Shown here: piece after piece, positions 1 through 6,304 of the stretch | How positions within the stretch are numbered: position 1 is the first letter of the stretch | How the letters are laid out: each line of letters starts with the position of its first letter | NCBI GenBank assembly: GCA_003155705.1 | Contig: PMEC01000182.1 | Location: 1 to 6,304 of the forward strand | Origin: Bacteroidales bacterium | GTDB taxonomy: Bacteria > Bacteroidota > Bacteroidia > Bacteroidales > VadinHA17 | DNA length: 6,304 nucleotides | Direction of reading: 5' to 3' | Made by a program: the position numbers and the translations under genes | Notes under the pieces: model-generated | Database searches by the model: none | Seen by the model: the letters and a program-made list of their open reading frames with translations, nothing else | What the model was told of the DNA's origin: nothing

Positions 1-1554
1 AACATTGTGGAGGCAAGGATACTCGATGAATATGGACAGCCAACAAGTACCAGAAAGGTATCACCAAAAGAATGGAGCGACTACTATAATAATTTCCTGC
101 TTGACAAAGAAGAGCCTCTCGACGAAGGAAAAGGTATTCCGGAAATTAACTTCAAAACACCTAACAAGTTTAAACAGTTTGTTGTCTTCACAAAACGTGA
201 TGTTCTATCAAAGATTGCTGATACTCAATATCTTATTATCACTCTCCTGGAAGCTCCTGTTTTAGCATTCTTTCTGGCAATATTGATAAAGTTTTTTGAC
301 TCAAGTGTCAATGGAGCTCAGTATACTTTTGCTGAAAATGAAAATCTACCTGTTTATATTTTCATGTCGGTTATTGTTGCAATCTTCATGGGGCTAACGG
401 TTAGTGCGGAAGAGATAATCAAGGACAGGAAAATACTCAAAAGAGAAGCCTTTCTTAACCTGAGCTGGAACAGTTATCTTATATCTAAAGTTTCTGTTCA
501 GTTTGTTATATCAGCAATCCAGGCCTTAACTTTTGTAATTGTCGGAAACAGTATAACTGAGATCCGCGGAATGTGGTTCCAGTACTGGCTTGTTCTTTTC
601 TCATGCTGGGCTGCATCCAATATGATGGGACTTGTTATATCAGATAGTTTTAAAGCTGTCGTAACAATATATATTCTTATACCTTTTCTGGTGATACCAC
701 AGATCATTTTAAGTGGGGTAATGGTAAAGTTCGAAAAGTTGAATCCGAACATTCCATTTCAATCGCCTGTTACCGTACCATTTTATGGAGAAGGGATAGT
801 TGCAAGGTGGGGTTACGAAGCTCTTGCAGTAGAGCAGTATGTGAATAACAAATATGAAAAACAATTTTACGAATATGACCAGATTATGAGTAAAGCAAAC
901 TTTATCAAACAATACTGGAAAGAAAGAGTCGATTATCATTTAACTACAATTGAGAGCAGCCTATCCAGCGGAAAAAGAGATAATAGTTTTGCACAAAATC
1001 TGGATTTCTTAAAATATGAGATAAGCAAACAACTTGCAAACAATCCGGACAGTTTATACAAATATGCTGATTATCTGACACCTGAACTTATAAATTCCGA
1101 TGTCATTCAGGCAACAAAAGAGTATCTTGTAAGAGTTAGGAATTATTATTTAGGTCAATATAATAAATACTACAATTTAAAGGACAAAATAATAGTTGAT
1201 GAAGAAGCTAAGGATAAGACAGGTTTTACCGCATTCAAGAATAAATATTTTAATAAAAAACTCGATGAATTTGTTGCAAACAGAAATGAGAAAGACAGAT
1301 CAATTGAGTATAATAACAGGATATATCAAAAAGCGGATCCAATATTTATGGATCCGGAATACAAGCTTATCAAAGCTCACTTTTATTCTCCGACCAAAAT
1401 GGTATTTGGTGTGAAAATCAGCACGTTCATTGTTAATGTTATTGTACTCTGGGTTATGACCTTGCTGCTTTATATTGCTCTTTATTTCAGATTGCTCAAG
1501 AAGCTTCTCGATTCCGGAGAGCTTTTAATGGGAGGCAAAAAGGGATCGGATTAA
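1..1554 (+). CDS. ABCG-type ABC transporter, membrane-domain part (5' end outside window)
   Basis: The frame is open from base 1 with no stop, so the gene starts upstream; the GTG at base 7 is an internal valine codon. Numbering from that GTG, hydrophobic segments lie near residues 75-97, 115-134, 160-180, 192-212, 218-240 and 469-494, the six helices of an ABC-2/ABCG membrane domain. Residues 135-160, between helices 2 and 3, carry the charged stretch with KREAF and SYLISK that resembles the cytoplasmic connecting helix of ABCG (White-type) transporters. The first 70 residues look like the linker that follows the ATPase domain; Walker motifs would lie upstream, so a fused ATPase is inferred. 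Between helices 5 and 6 is an unusual hydrophilic region of about 228 residues (241-468), rich in Tyr, Lys, Asn and Glu, expected outside the cytoplasm. The C-terminus after helix 6 is basic (RLLKKLL), as expected for a cytoplasmic end. Substrate unknown; export is likely from the family. A hairpin terminator follows the stop. Confidence 0.85.
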   Translation, partial: NIVEARILDEYGQPTSTRKVSPKEWSDYYNNFLLDKEEPLDEGKGIPEINFKTPNKFKQFVVFTKRDVLSKIADTQYLIITLLEAPVLAFFLAILIKFFDSSVNGAQYTFAENENLPVYIFMSVIVAIFMGLTVSAEEIIKDRKILKREAFLNLSWNSYLISKVSVQFVISAIQALTFVIVGNSITEIRGMWFQYWLVLFSCWAASNMMGLVISDSFKAVVTIYILIPFLVIPQIILSGVMVKFEKLNPNIPFQSPVTVPFYGEGIVARWGYEALAVEQYVNNKYEKQFYEYDQIMSKANFIKQYWKERVDYHLTTIESSLSSGKRDNSFAQNLDFLKYEISKQLANNPDSLYKYADYLTPELINSDVIQATKEYLVRVRNYYLGQYNKYYNLKDKIIVDEEAKDKTGFTAFKNKYFNKKLDEFVANRNEKDRSIEYNNRIYQKADPIFMDPEYKLIKAHFYSPTKMVFGVKISTFIVNVIVLWVMTLLLYIALYFRLLKKLLDSGELLMGGKKGSD

Positions 1555-1569
1555 CTCTGTAAGTTATAA

Positions 1570-1607
1570 ATTAAAGAGGCTGCCTCAGAAGAGACAGCCT
1601 CTTTAAT
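1570..1607. terminator. Bidirectional hairpin terminator between convergent genes
   Basis: A perfect 13-base-pair stem joins 1570-1582 (ATTAAAGAGGCTG) to 1595-1607 (CAGCCTCTTTAAT). Beyond a C/A mismatch, three more pairs (1584-1586 with 1591-1593) close an AGAA tetraloop. The lower stem is A/T-only and the core is G+C-rich. On the + strand the right arm ends CTTTAATATTT; on the - strand the matching arm runs into TTTATAACTT, so both transcripts end in a U-rich stretch. It lies 15 bases after the transporter stop and 42 bases beyond the siaC stop, where a shared intrinsic terminator is expected. Confidence 0.85.
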
Positions 1608-1649
1608 ATTTGGAATAAAACCGATCGGGCTAAATTATTTATCAGCAGG

Positions 1650-2030
1650 TTATTCAACAATCTCAACCATCTTAAACGGCACCCTGATAATAGATTCATA
1701 ATCTTCGCCTGCTTCAAGCATATCTTCATCATCTTCTTCATAATACCAGTTTACCTCGACTTCATTTTTGGCCTTATGAATAGCTTCCAGCTTCTTGAAT
1801 ACATCAAGAATGCACTTTGAGGAACTCGTATTAAAGTATTCGAGTCGGATATTAACAACCGTTTTTGTAAGTGGACTTTCCTTATAGCTGTCAAGCCAGT
1901 CGACAAGCGGCTTATAAAACTCAACTGAGTTTTCAGGAATTGAACGTCCTTTAATTTCAAATACACCTTCAGCAGCATCAAACTTTACAGTAGGAGTCTT
2001 TGGTGTTCCTTCAATGATGATCGGTTCCAT
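1650..2030 (-). CDS. siaC: SiaC family regulatory phosphoprotein (DUF1987)
   Basis: Small acidic protein of 126 residues, recognised as the SiaC/DUF1987 family. In Pseudomonas aeruginosa SiaC is phosphorylated on Thr68 by SiaB and dephosphorylated by SiaA; the unphosphorylated form binds and activates the diguanylate cyclase SiaD. Here the family motif YFNTSSSK is present and its threonine falls at residue 68 if translation starts at the ATG at 2030. An in-frame TTG three codons upstream (2039) would give 129 residues, but ATG is the better start and gives the family numbering. Other visible marks are the N-terminal GTPKTP segment, PENS near residues 32-35, and an acidic run YYEEDDEDM near residues 96-104. 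siaB lies directly upstream with 25 bases between its stop and this ATG, so the two are probably one transcript. No clear Shine-Dalgarno sequence is seen. The partner that SiaC controls in this organism is unknown. Confidence 0.88.
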   Translation of the reverse strand: MEPIIIEGTPKTPTVKFDAAEGVFEIKGRSIPENSVEFYKPLVDWLDSYKESPLTKTVVNIRLEYFNTSSSKCILDVFKKLEAIHKAKNEVEVNWYYEEDDEDMLEAGEDYESIIRVPFKMVEIVE

Positions 2031-2055
2031 ATTAGTCAAATTTTAAAAGTTTATT

Positions 2056-2613
2056 TTAAATATCATCCTGTACTAAAATATTCATATAGAAGAATGAATG
2101 TTTATCGTTATATTTTTGAAATGAATAATCAAGCGGATTTCCTGTTTTTCTTGCAATGTCCACCAACCCTAATCCACCGCCACCTTTCTGAGAGATTTTC
2201 TGATGGTTCAGAATAAACTTGTAAAGCTCCTTAATCTCTTCGTGGCTCGATCTGTTTATTCTTTTGATCTTTTCCTCCAGCTTCTCAATATGCTCAGCGT
2301 TAACAAAATTGCCGGTTATGATCTTATAACCGCCCTCAATTTTTTTAACAATCAGTAAACCGTATCTGTCCGATGACTGATCTTCAAAATCCTCAGGTAC
2401 AGGGTCCACATGATGATATAGGTTCTGAAGACTTTCAACAAGAACATTATAAACCTTTTTCCTGAGTTTTGCCTGCTCATCAGCCTCAACCATCTTTCCC
2501 TCGACAGTATCGAGTACATGGTTGATCACGTCCGAATCAATATTACCCTTGTAATTAAGAACAATATCGCCGGTACTCTGGTCTGTAAGGTAATTCTCTA
2601 CATTAAAGCTCAT
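2056..2613 (-). CDS. siaB: SiaB family protein kinase (DUF6272, GHKL-like)
   Basis: A 185-residue protein of the SiaB family: soluble kinases with a histidine-kinase-like ATP-binding fold that phosphorylate the small protein SiaC on a threonine. The ATP-site marks are visible: an N-box-like ESLQN at residues 60-64 within the helix around VLVESLQNLYHH, a GNFVN segment at 101-105, and a glycine-rich G-box KGGGGLGLVDIARK at 143-156. There is no signal peptide, membrane helix or sensor domain, so it is a cytoplasmic stand-alone kinase. The ATG at 2613 is the only convincing start, and a Bacteroidota-type promoter lies about 40 bases upstream. The next gene is its predicted substrate siaC, which strongly supports the assignment. 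The phosphatase SiaA and cyclase SiaD, which complete the pathway in Pseudomonas, are not in the window. An anti-sigma-factor-type kinase of the RsbW/SpoIIAB group is the main alternative, but the SiaC neighbour argues against it. Confidence 0.87.
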   Translation of the reverse strand: MSFNVENYLTDQSTGDIVLNYKGNIDSDVINHVLDTVEGKMVEADEQAKLRKKVYNVLVESLQNLYHHVDPVPEDFEDQSSDRYGLLIVKKIEGGYKIITGNFVNAEHIEKLEEKIKRINRSSHEEIKELYKFILNHQKISQKGGGGLGLVDIARKTGNPLDYSFQKYNDKHSFFYMNILVQDDI

Positions 2614-2654
2614 CTAAGCTTCATTTATGAAAGGTCACAATCTTTTTCTGATAA

Positions 2655-2685
2655 CAAATATAATAAAAATATAAAGTAACCAAAA
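2655..2685 (-). promoter_or_regulatory. Predicted siaB-siaC promoter (Bacteroidota consensus)
   Basis: Read on the - strand, TTTTG at 2685-2681 is followed by an 18-base spacer and TATATTTG at 2662-2655. This fits the Bacteroidota primary sigma-factor pattern TTTG/TTG, 17-23 bases, TAnnTTTG. Transcription would begin near 2648-2650, giving a leader of about 35 bases before the siaB ATG at 2613. The region is very A+T-rich, so a chance match is possible, but both boxes and the spacing are right and the position is sensible. Confidence 0.55.
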
Positions 2686-2711
2686 TTTAACTTAATCACT
2701 TTACCTATTTT

Positions 2712-2725
2712 TAAACAATTGTTTA
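2712..2725. promoter_or_regulatory. Palindrome 1, candidate operator
   Basis: TAAACAATTGTTTA is a perfect 14-base palindrome in the gap between siaB and the methyltransferase gene, about 65 bases upstream of the predicted siaB transcription start. Its 12-base core AAACAATTGTTT differs from a second palindrome at 2759-2770 only in the central bases. It has no loop and no G+C-rich stem, so it looks like a binding site for a dimeric regulator rather than a terminator. No regulator is identified. Confidence 0.35.
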
Positions 2726-2758
2726 GTTTTTTTGATGAAAATTAGAAATTATTGGGAT

Positions 2759-2770
2759 AAACAGCTGTTT
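2759..2770. promoter_or_regulatory. Palindrome 2, candidate operator
   Basis: AAACAGCTGTTT is a perfect 12-base palindrome that shares the AAACA...TGTTT arms with the palindrome at 2713-2724, centre-to-centre distance 46 bases. It starts 11 bases beyond the stop codon of the methyltransferase gene and lies about 110 bases upstream of the predicted siaB start. As a pair, the two sites could bind one regulator cooperatively; this is inference from the pattern only. Confidence 0.3.
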
Positions 2771-2780
2771 TCTGTTGATT

Positions 2781-3923
2781 TCACTTCATCCTTATTTTCC
2801 TGCTTCCCTGGTATAATTCATATTTGTTGAAAGAGCACTCAAGCGCACCGTTAAAAAGAATATGTTTTTCTTTTGGTTTGAGTCCGATATACTTAAGCGA
2901 CTCCTTGTTTGAGGAAATAATCCATGCTGAATAACCACTGAAATTATGTTTTAATGTTGTTCCGATCATGCCATAAAGTGATTCAGTTTCTCCAGGGAGC
3001 AATCGTTCTCCATATGGAGGATTAATATATATAACGCCTTCATTATCAGCCATTTTAAGTGTTCTAAAATCATATTCGGCGAGATATATACTATCTGTCA
3101 AACCAGCACTTCCAACATTCTTAACAGCCTGTTTAACTGCAATCTCTGAGATATCATATCCGGAAATTCTAACAGGAGACTTTCTGATACCTGAGTCGCC
3201 TTCTTCCCTGGTAACTCTGAAAATTTCAGGATCGTAGCCTTTCCATTTCTGAAAACCAAAAGATTTTCTGAATCTGCCAGCGGGTACATTACATGCAATA
3301 AGGCCTGCTTCAATGGGGATTGTCCCGGAACCACACATAGGATCAATAAGATCTTTTGAACCATTCCAACCTGAGATGAGGAGCATTCCGGCTGCAAGAA
3401 CCTCATTAAGCGGGGCAGCCGCCTGTTCCTTTCTGTAACCTCTCTTGAAAAGTGGTATCAAAGATGAATCAAGTGAAACAGTCACTTTGTCGTTACTTAT
3501 ATGAAGATTTATAAGGATATCAGGATTTTCGTTGTCCACTGAAGGACGTTTTCCACTTAATTTCCTGAAATAATCTGCTACAGCATCCTTAAGTCTAAGA
3601 CCGGCATACCCCGTATGGTTAAATATCTGTGACTGAACAACAGGAGTAACAGAAAAAGTGTTCCCGACATCCATATAGTTATCCCATTCAATCTGCATGC
3701 ATTTCCTGTAAAGATCATCTGCCGATTTTATCCAGAATTCCTTCACGGGCATCAAGACTGATAATGCAGTCCTTGACATATAGTTCACCCTATATAAAAG
3801 ACGAATATCTCCTTCAAAAAGAACAGCCCTGTTTGCCTGAGATATGGACTTCGCCCCAAGTATTGCCAGCTCTTCAGCAAGAACTTTTTCAAGTCCAAAC
3901 AGGGTTTTAGCTACAAATTTCAT
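2781..3923 (-). CDS. rlmL: THUMP-domain class I SAM-dependent rRNA methyltransferase, RlmL type
   Basis: A 380-residue protein matching the RlmL/YpsC family (COG0116), which methylates the exocyclic N2 of guanine in 23S rRNA (m2G2445 in Escherichia coli). An N-terminal RNA-binding part with a THUMP domain spans about residues 1-155, including the family stretch IFNHTGYAGLRLKDAVADYF (100-119) and KRPSVD (125-130). The catalytic Rossmann domain follows: motif I DPMCGSGT at 194-201 binds S-adenosylmethionine, the acidic residue ending strand 2 is in GYDIS (255-259), and the NPPYGER motif at 301-307 marks a methyltransferase acting on a base amino group. Length suits the stand-alone form; the RlmK half fused to it in E. 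coli is absent. The start is ATG at 3923, with no strong Shine-Dalgarno sequence. It follows the S41 protease gene after 67 bases on the same strand. The exact target nucleotide is inferred from the family, and the gene symbol is by family, not proven orthology. Confidence 0.88.
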   Translation of the reverse strand: MKFVAKTLFGLEKVLAEELAILGAKSISQANRAVLFEGDIRLLYRVNYMSRTALSVLMPVKEFWIKSADDLYRKCMQIEWDNYMDVGNTFSVTPVVQSQIFNHTGYAGLRLKDAVADYFRKLSGKRPSVDNENPDILINLHISNDKVTVSLDSSLIPLFKRGYRKEQAAAPLNEVLAAGMLLISGWNGSKDLIDPMCGSGTIPIEAGLIACNVPAGRFRKSFGFQKWKGYDPEIFRVTREEGDSGIRKSPVRISGYDISEIAVKQAVKNVGSAGLTDSIYLAEYDFRTLKMADNEGVIYINPPYGERLLPGETESLYGMIGTTLKHNFSGYSAWIISSNKESLKYIGLKPKEKHILFNGALECSFNKYELYQGSRKIRMK

Positions 3924-3942
3924 TATGAGTTTTCAAGTTAAT

Positions 3943-3980
3943 AAATGTTGAAGGGTTGAAGTTTCAACATTTCAACATTT
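3943..3980. repeat. A+T-rich inverted repeat built from TTCAACAT units
   Basis: AAATGTTGAA at 3943-3952 is the exact reverse complement of TTCAACATTT at 3971-3980. Inside, GTTGAA (3955-3960) complements TTCAAC (3963-3968), so nearly the whole segment can fold into one interrupted hairpin. On the - strand it also reads as two tandem ATGTTGAA units facing two TTCAAC units. It starts 10 bases after the protease stop codon and fills most of the 67-base gap before the methyltransferase gene. It could be a weak terminator or mRNA-stabilising hairpin, or a remnant of a dispersed repeat. No clean U-tract follows. Confidence 0.55.
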
Positions 3981-3990
3981 CATCCTAAAA

Positions 3991-5592
3991 TCAGTATCCC
4001 AGTACCTTATTATATGCCTTATCATCAGCCAGCACCTTTAATGCTCTGGTAATAACGACATCTCCTTCATTTATTATACGGAAATACTCGGTTGTTCGCC
4101 ATATTTCGTTAGCTACCATTGCTTTAAGAATCTTAAGGATTTCAACTTTAGAAGCTGCGAACTGCTTTTCATGGAATTTAACTCCGGCATCTTCAGCAGC
4201 TTTTGTAAAGCTATTTACCTCATCGGAGGTGAATTCAAATCTATTCTTGAAATCGTCAAAATTAGGATAGGAAGATTTTAATTTGGCTCTATTTTTATCA
4301 GCATATTCAAGTATAAATGAGTTGAAAATACCTTTTCTGATCAGGTCCCTGTAATAATCTGAATAGTTGGATGTATCGGCAGGAACAAAAATATCAGGCA
4401 TTATTCCACCACCACCATAGACTTTGCGGTGATTAATGTTAGTGCTGTACTTCAGTGAATCCTGGAAATGTGTGCTATCGGCCGACATTAGTTCGCCATC
4501 TGAATACCTTTTATTGAAATTCTGCATATACTTTTCATATCCTTCATTATAAGGACTTTGAATTGAACGTCCGGTGGGTGTATAGTAACGTGCAATTGTA
4601 AGTCTGATCTGTGATCCATCGGTCAGATTGAAACCATTCTGTACCAGTCCCTTACCAAAAGATCTCCTACCAATTATGATACCCCTGTCCCAGTCCTGAA
4701 TAGCACCGGTAAAGATTTCGCTCGCTGAAGCAGAACCTTCATCAGTCAGAACTACAAGCTTTGTCTTCATAAGAGATCCATTTCCTGTTGACTTAAATTC
4801 CTGCCTTGGAGTTCTTCTTCCCTGCATGTAAACGACAAGCTTTTCGCCGGATAAAAACTGGTTTGCAATGGCTACAGCTGCCATCATATAACCACCCGGA
4901 TTACCTCTCAGATCAATAATAATATTTTTCAGATTAGCAGTTTTTAAACCAGTTAGGGCATCGGTAAATTCTTTTTCAGTTGTAGCCGCAAATTTATTCA
5001 ATTTGATATAACCGGTTTCACTATTAATCATATAAGATGCATCCAGACTATTTATAGGAATTTTATCCCTTATGATAGAAAATGCCAAAAGGCTCTTTTC
5101 ACCCTTTCTGAAGATGTTCAGATTGACTTTTGTACCCTTTGGACCCATTAGCCGGCTCCTGACTCCTGTTGTGGAGATTTTTATACCTGCGACCTTTTCA
5201 TCATTTATTGTAACTATTCTGTCTCCGGCTAATAGGCCGACTTTTTCCGATGGTCCTTTGGGAAGAGGTTCAATAACTATAATTGTGTCATGTAGAATAT
5301 TGAACTGAATTCCAATTCCTTCAAAGTTACCATTCAATGGTTCATTCATATCCTTGACATCCTTGGCAGAAATATATGAAGAATGAGGATCCAGCGATCT
5401 CAGTACCTCAATAATTGCAGTTTCAGTAAGAGTATTCAGATTGACCGAATCCACATAAAATGCATCTATCAGCCCCAGCGTTCTTCCAAATTTGAAAGCT
5501 CCGTCATTAAGGGTTTGCTGTGCTGATAGTGCTGAACTCAGTATGAGTATTGACAAAACGGCAAATAATTTTCCAATGATTTTTCTTTTCAT
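3991..5592 (-). CDS. Secreted C-terminal processing protease, S41 family with PDZ domain
   Basis: A 533-residue carboxy-terminal processing protease (CtpA/CtpB/Tsp group), which cuts envelope proteins from their C-terminal end using a Ser-Lys dyad. Residues 1-24 form a signal peptide (basic MKRK, hydrophobic core, cleavage probably after ALSA), so it acts in the periplasm. The N-terminal helical part holds the family motif SLDPHSSYIS (66-75). A PDZ domain spans roughly 88-170, with GIGIQF as the likely peptide-binding loop. The protease core has DLRGNPGG (227-234), EGSASASEIFTGA (285-297) with predicted nucleophile Ser289, and SFGKGLVQ (311-318) with predicted base Lys314 and Gln318. The 25- and 4-residue spacings match Ser309, Lys334 and Gln338 of CtpB, so it should be active. 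About 130 residues follow the core (after 400), ending in a helical part with IWRTTEYFRIINEGD; similar extensions occur in Bacteroidota members. It lies 79 bases downstream of guaA. The substrate is unknown, and which ctp paralogue this is cannot be told. Confidence 0.92.
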   Translation of the reverse strand: MKRKIIGKLFAVLSILILSSALSAQQTLNDGAFKFGRTLGLIDAFYVDSVNLNTLTETAIIEVLRSLDPHSSYISAKDVKDMNEPLNGNFEGIGIQFNILHDTIIVIEPLPKGPSEKVGLLAGDRIVTINDEKVAGIKISTTGVRSRLMGPKGTKVNLNIFRKGEKSLLAFSIIRDKIPINSLDASYMINSETGYIKLNKFAATTEKEFTDALTGLKTANLKNIIIDLRGNPGGYMMAAVAIANQFLSGEKLVVYMQGRRTPRQEFKSTGNGSLMKTKLVVLTDEGSASASEIFTGAIQDWDRGIIIGRRSFGKGLVQNGFNLTDGSQIRLTIARYYTPTGRSIQSPYNEGYEKYMQNFNKRYSDGELMSADSTHFQDSLKYSTNINHRKVYGGGGIMPDIFVPADTSNYSDYYRDLIRKGIFNSFILEYADKNRAKLKSSYPNFDDFKNRFEFTSDEVNSFTKAAEDAGVKFHEKQFAASKVEILKILKAMVANEIWRTTEYFRIINEGDVVITRALKVLADDKAYNKVLGY

Positions 5593-5671
5593 GATATAAT
5601 TATTCAGAGAATTAATAATGTTTTATTATAACCAACATTTGGATGAAGATAAAGTTTGCCTATCATTCGAA

Positions 5672-6304
5672 TTATTCCCATTCAATAGTAGATGGAGGTT
5701 TTGAGCTGACGTCATACACAACCCGGTTAATACCCTTAACTTTATTAATAATTTCATTTGAGATCAGCCCAAGAAATTCATATGGGAGATGTGACCAGTC
5801 TGCAGTCATTCCGTCAGTTGATCCGACTGCCCTTAGCACTACAGCATTTTCATATGTTCTTTCATCACCCATAACGCCTACTGAATGAACTGGTAACAGA
5901 ATTACCCCTGCCTGCCAGACTTTATCATAAAGATCATATTTCTTAAGACCTTCTATGAATATTTCATCTGCTTCTTTTAAAATCCTGAGTTTTTCCCTTG
6001 TTATCGCCCCAAGTAACCTGATTGCAAGACCAGGTCCAGGGAAAGGATGACGTTTTAAAATATAATCCGGCATTTTCAGAGCTGCTCCTACCCTTCTTAC
6101 TTCATCCTTAAAAAGAAGACGCAGAGGTTCGATCACTTTCAGATGCATTTTTTCAGGTAGACCGCCAACATTATGATGCGATTTTATAGTTGCTGATGGT
6201 CCATTAACTGACACCGACTCAATAACATCCGGATATATCGTTCCCTGGGCAAGCCATTTTACATTTTTCACTTTATGAGCTTCTTCGTCAAAAACCTCAA
6301 TGAA
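5672..6304 (-). CDS. guaA: GMP synthase (glutamine-hydrolysing), C-terminal part; 5' end outside window
   Basis: The last 210 residues of GuaA, which converts XMP to GMP using ATP and ammonia from glutamine, the final step of guanine nucleotide synthesis. The frame stays open to the right edge; the fragment begins [17 protein letters not shown], normal internal GuaA sequence, so the GTG at 6271 is not a start. Visible motifs are [23 protein letters not shown] (fragment residues 41-52), [11 protein letters not shown] (86-96) and the terminal KPPSTIEWE (202-210), part of the XMP-binding C-terminal dimerisation domain. About 40% of the usual ~510 residues is present. The glutamine amidotransferase domain and the ATP-pyrophosphatase P-loop (SGGVDS) lie beyond the window. 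Every conserved block in the visible part is intact and the stop is at the normal place, so the gene looks functional. The next gene on this strand is the S41 protease after 79 bases, in which no terminator or convincing promoter is seen. Confidence 0.97.
   Translation of the reverse strand, partial: FIEVFDEEAHKVKNVKWLAQGTIYPDVIESVSVNGPSATIKSHHNVGGLPEKMHLKVIEPLRLLFKDEVRRVGAALKMPDYILKRHPFPGPGLAIRLLGAITREKLRILKEADEIFIEGLKKYDLYDKVWQAGVILLPVHSVGVMGDERTYENAVVLRAVGSTDGMTADWSHLPYEFLGLISNEIINKVKGINRVVYDVSSKPPSTIEWE

Noticed and set aside
7..9. GTG as the start of the transporter gene
   Set aside because: The same frame is open to base 1 (Asn-Ile before it), and an ABCG membrane domain is normally preceded by an ATPase domain; the gene is cut by the window edge.
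498..939. Two overlapping - strand open frames inside the transporter gene
   Set aside because: They are antisense shadows of a clear membrane-protein gene, with no recognisable domain.
1751..1981. Second - strand open frame inside siaC
   Set aside because: It lies within siaC in another frame, and its translation resembles no family.
2610..2624. Four-codon upstream frame (Met-Lys-Leu-Arg) whose TGA overlaps the siaB ATG
   Set aside because: It is in the predicted siaB leader and has an ATGA overlap, but so short a frame is common by chance and has no ribosome-binding site.
2759..2770. AAACAGCTGTTT as a terminator of the methyltransferase gene
   Set aside because: A loop-free palindrome of 12 bases with no following U-tract does not make an intrinsic terminator.
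3098..3406. Second - strand open frame inside the methyltransferase gene
   Set aside because: It overlaps the conserved motif I region in another frame; a shadow.
5072..5308. + strand open frame inside the protease gene
   Set aside because: Antisense to the PDZ-coding region, with no start signal or family resemblance.
5593..5671. Promoter or terminator between guaA and the protease gene
   Set aside because: No TAnnTTTG box with a spaced TTG was found on the - strand, and only a tiny A/T-only inverted repeat (TAATAA/TTATTA, 5613-5628) is present, too weak to call.
5643..5888. + strand open frame overlapping the end of guaA
   Set aside because: Almost wholly antisense to conserved GuaA codons; the composition is explained by guaA.
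6269..6271. GTG as the start of the last - strand gene
   Set aside because: Upstream codons in frame read [11 protein letters not shown], ordinary internal GuaA sequence, so the frame continues beyond the window.

Overview
The window reads as an ordinary chromosomal segment of a Bacteroidota bacterium, probably an environmental Bacteroidales or Marinilabiliales-like lineage. Three things point there: A+T-rich coding DNA (roughly 35-40% G+C by eye), a promoter fitting the Bacteroidota consensus (TTTG, 18-base spacer, TAnnTTTG) before siaB, and start codons without clear Shine-Dalgarno sequences. The protein types also fit: an ABCG-like exporter with a very large loop, a 533-residue S41 protease with a long C-terminal extension, and a stand-alone RlmL-type methyltransferase. 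The lineage is inferred; no rRNA or other marker is present.

Layout: one gene on the + strand faces five on the - strand. Bases 1-1554 (+) encode the membrane half of an ABCG-type ABC transporter, cut at the left edge. A strong hairpin at 1570-1607 separates it from the convergent pair siaC (1650-2030) and siaB (2056-2613). A 167-base gap (2614-2780) holds the likely siaB promoter and two near-identical perfect palindromes. Next on the - strand are an RlmL-type THUMP/SAM rRNA methyltransferase (2781-3923), a secreted C-terminal processing protease (3991-5592) and the 3' part of guaA, GMP synthase (5672-6304, cut at the right edge). The 67-base gap between the protease and the methyltransferase holds an A+T-rich inverted repeat.

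Function: guaA, the protease and the methyltransferase are housekeeping or envelope-maintenance genes in the same direction with gaps of 79 and 67 bases. They may be co-transcribed, but nothing in the sequence proves it. siaB and siaC form a two-gene signalling unit: a GHKL-fold kinase and its small phospho-target, known from Pseudomonas aeruginosa as part of the SiaABCD pathway that controls cyclic-di-GMP synthesis. The phosphatase SiaA and the diguanylate cyclase SiaD are not in the window, so the output of this pair is the main open question. No mobile element, CRISPR array, tRNA or rRNA was seen, and no gene-free stretch exceeds 300 bases.
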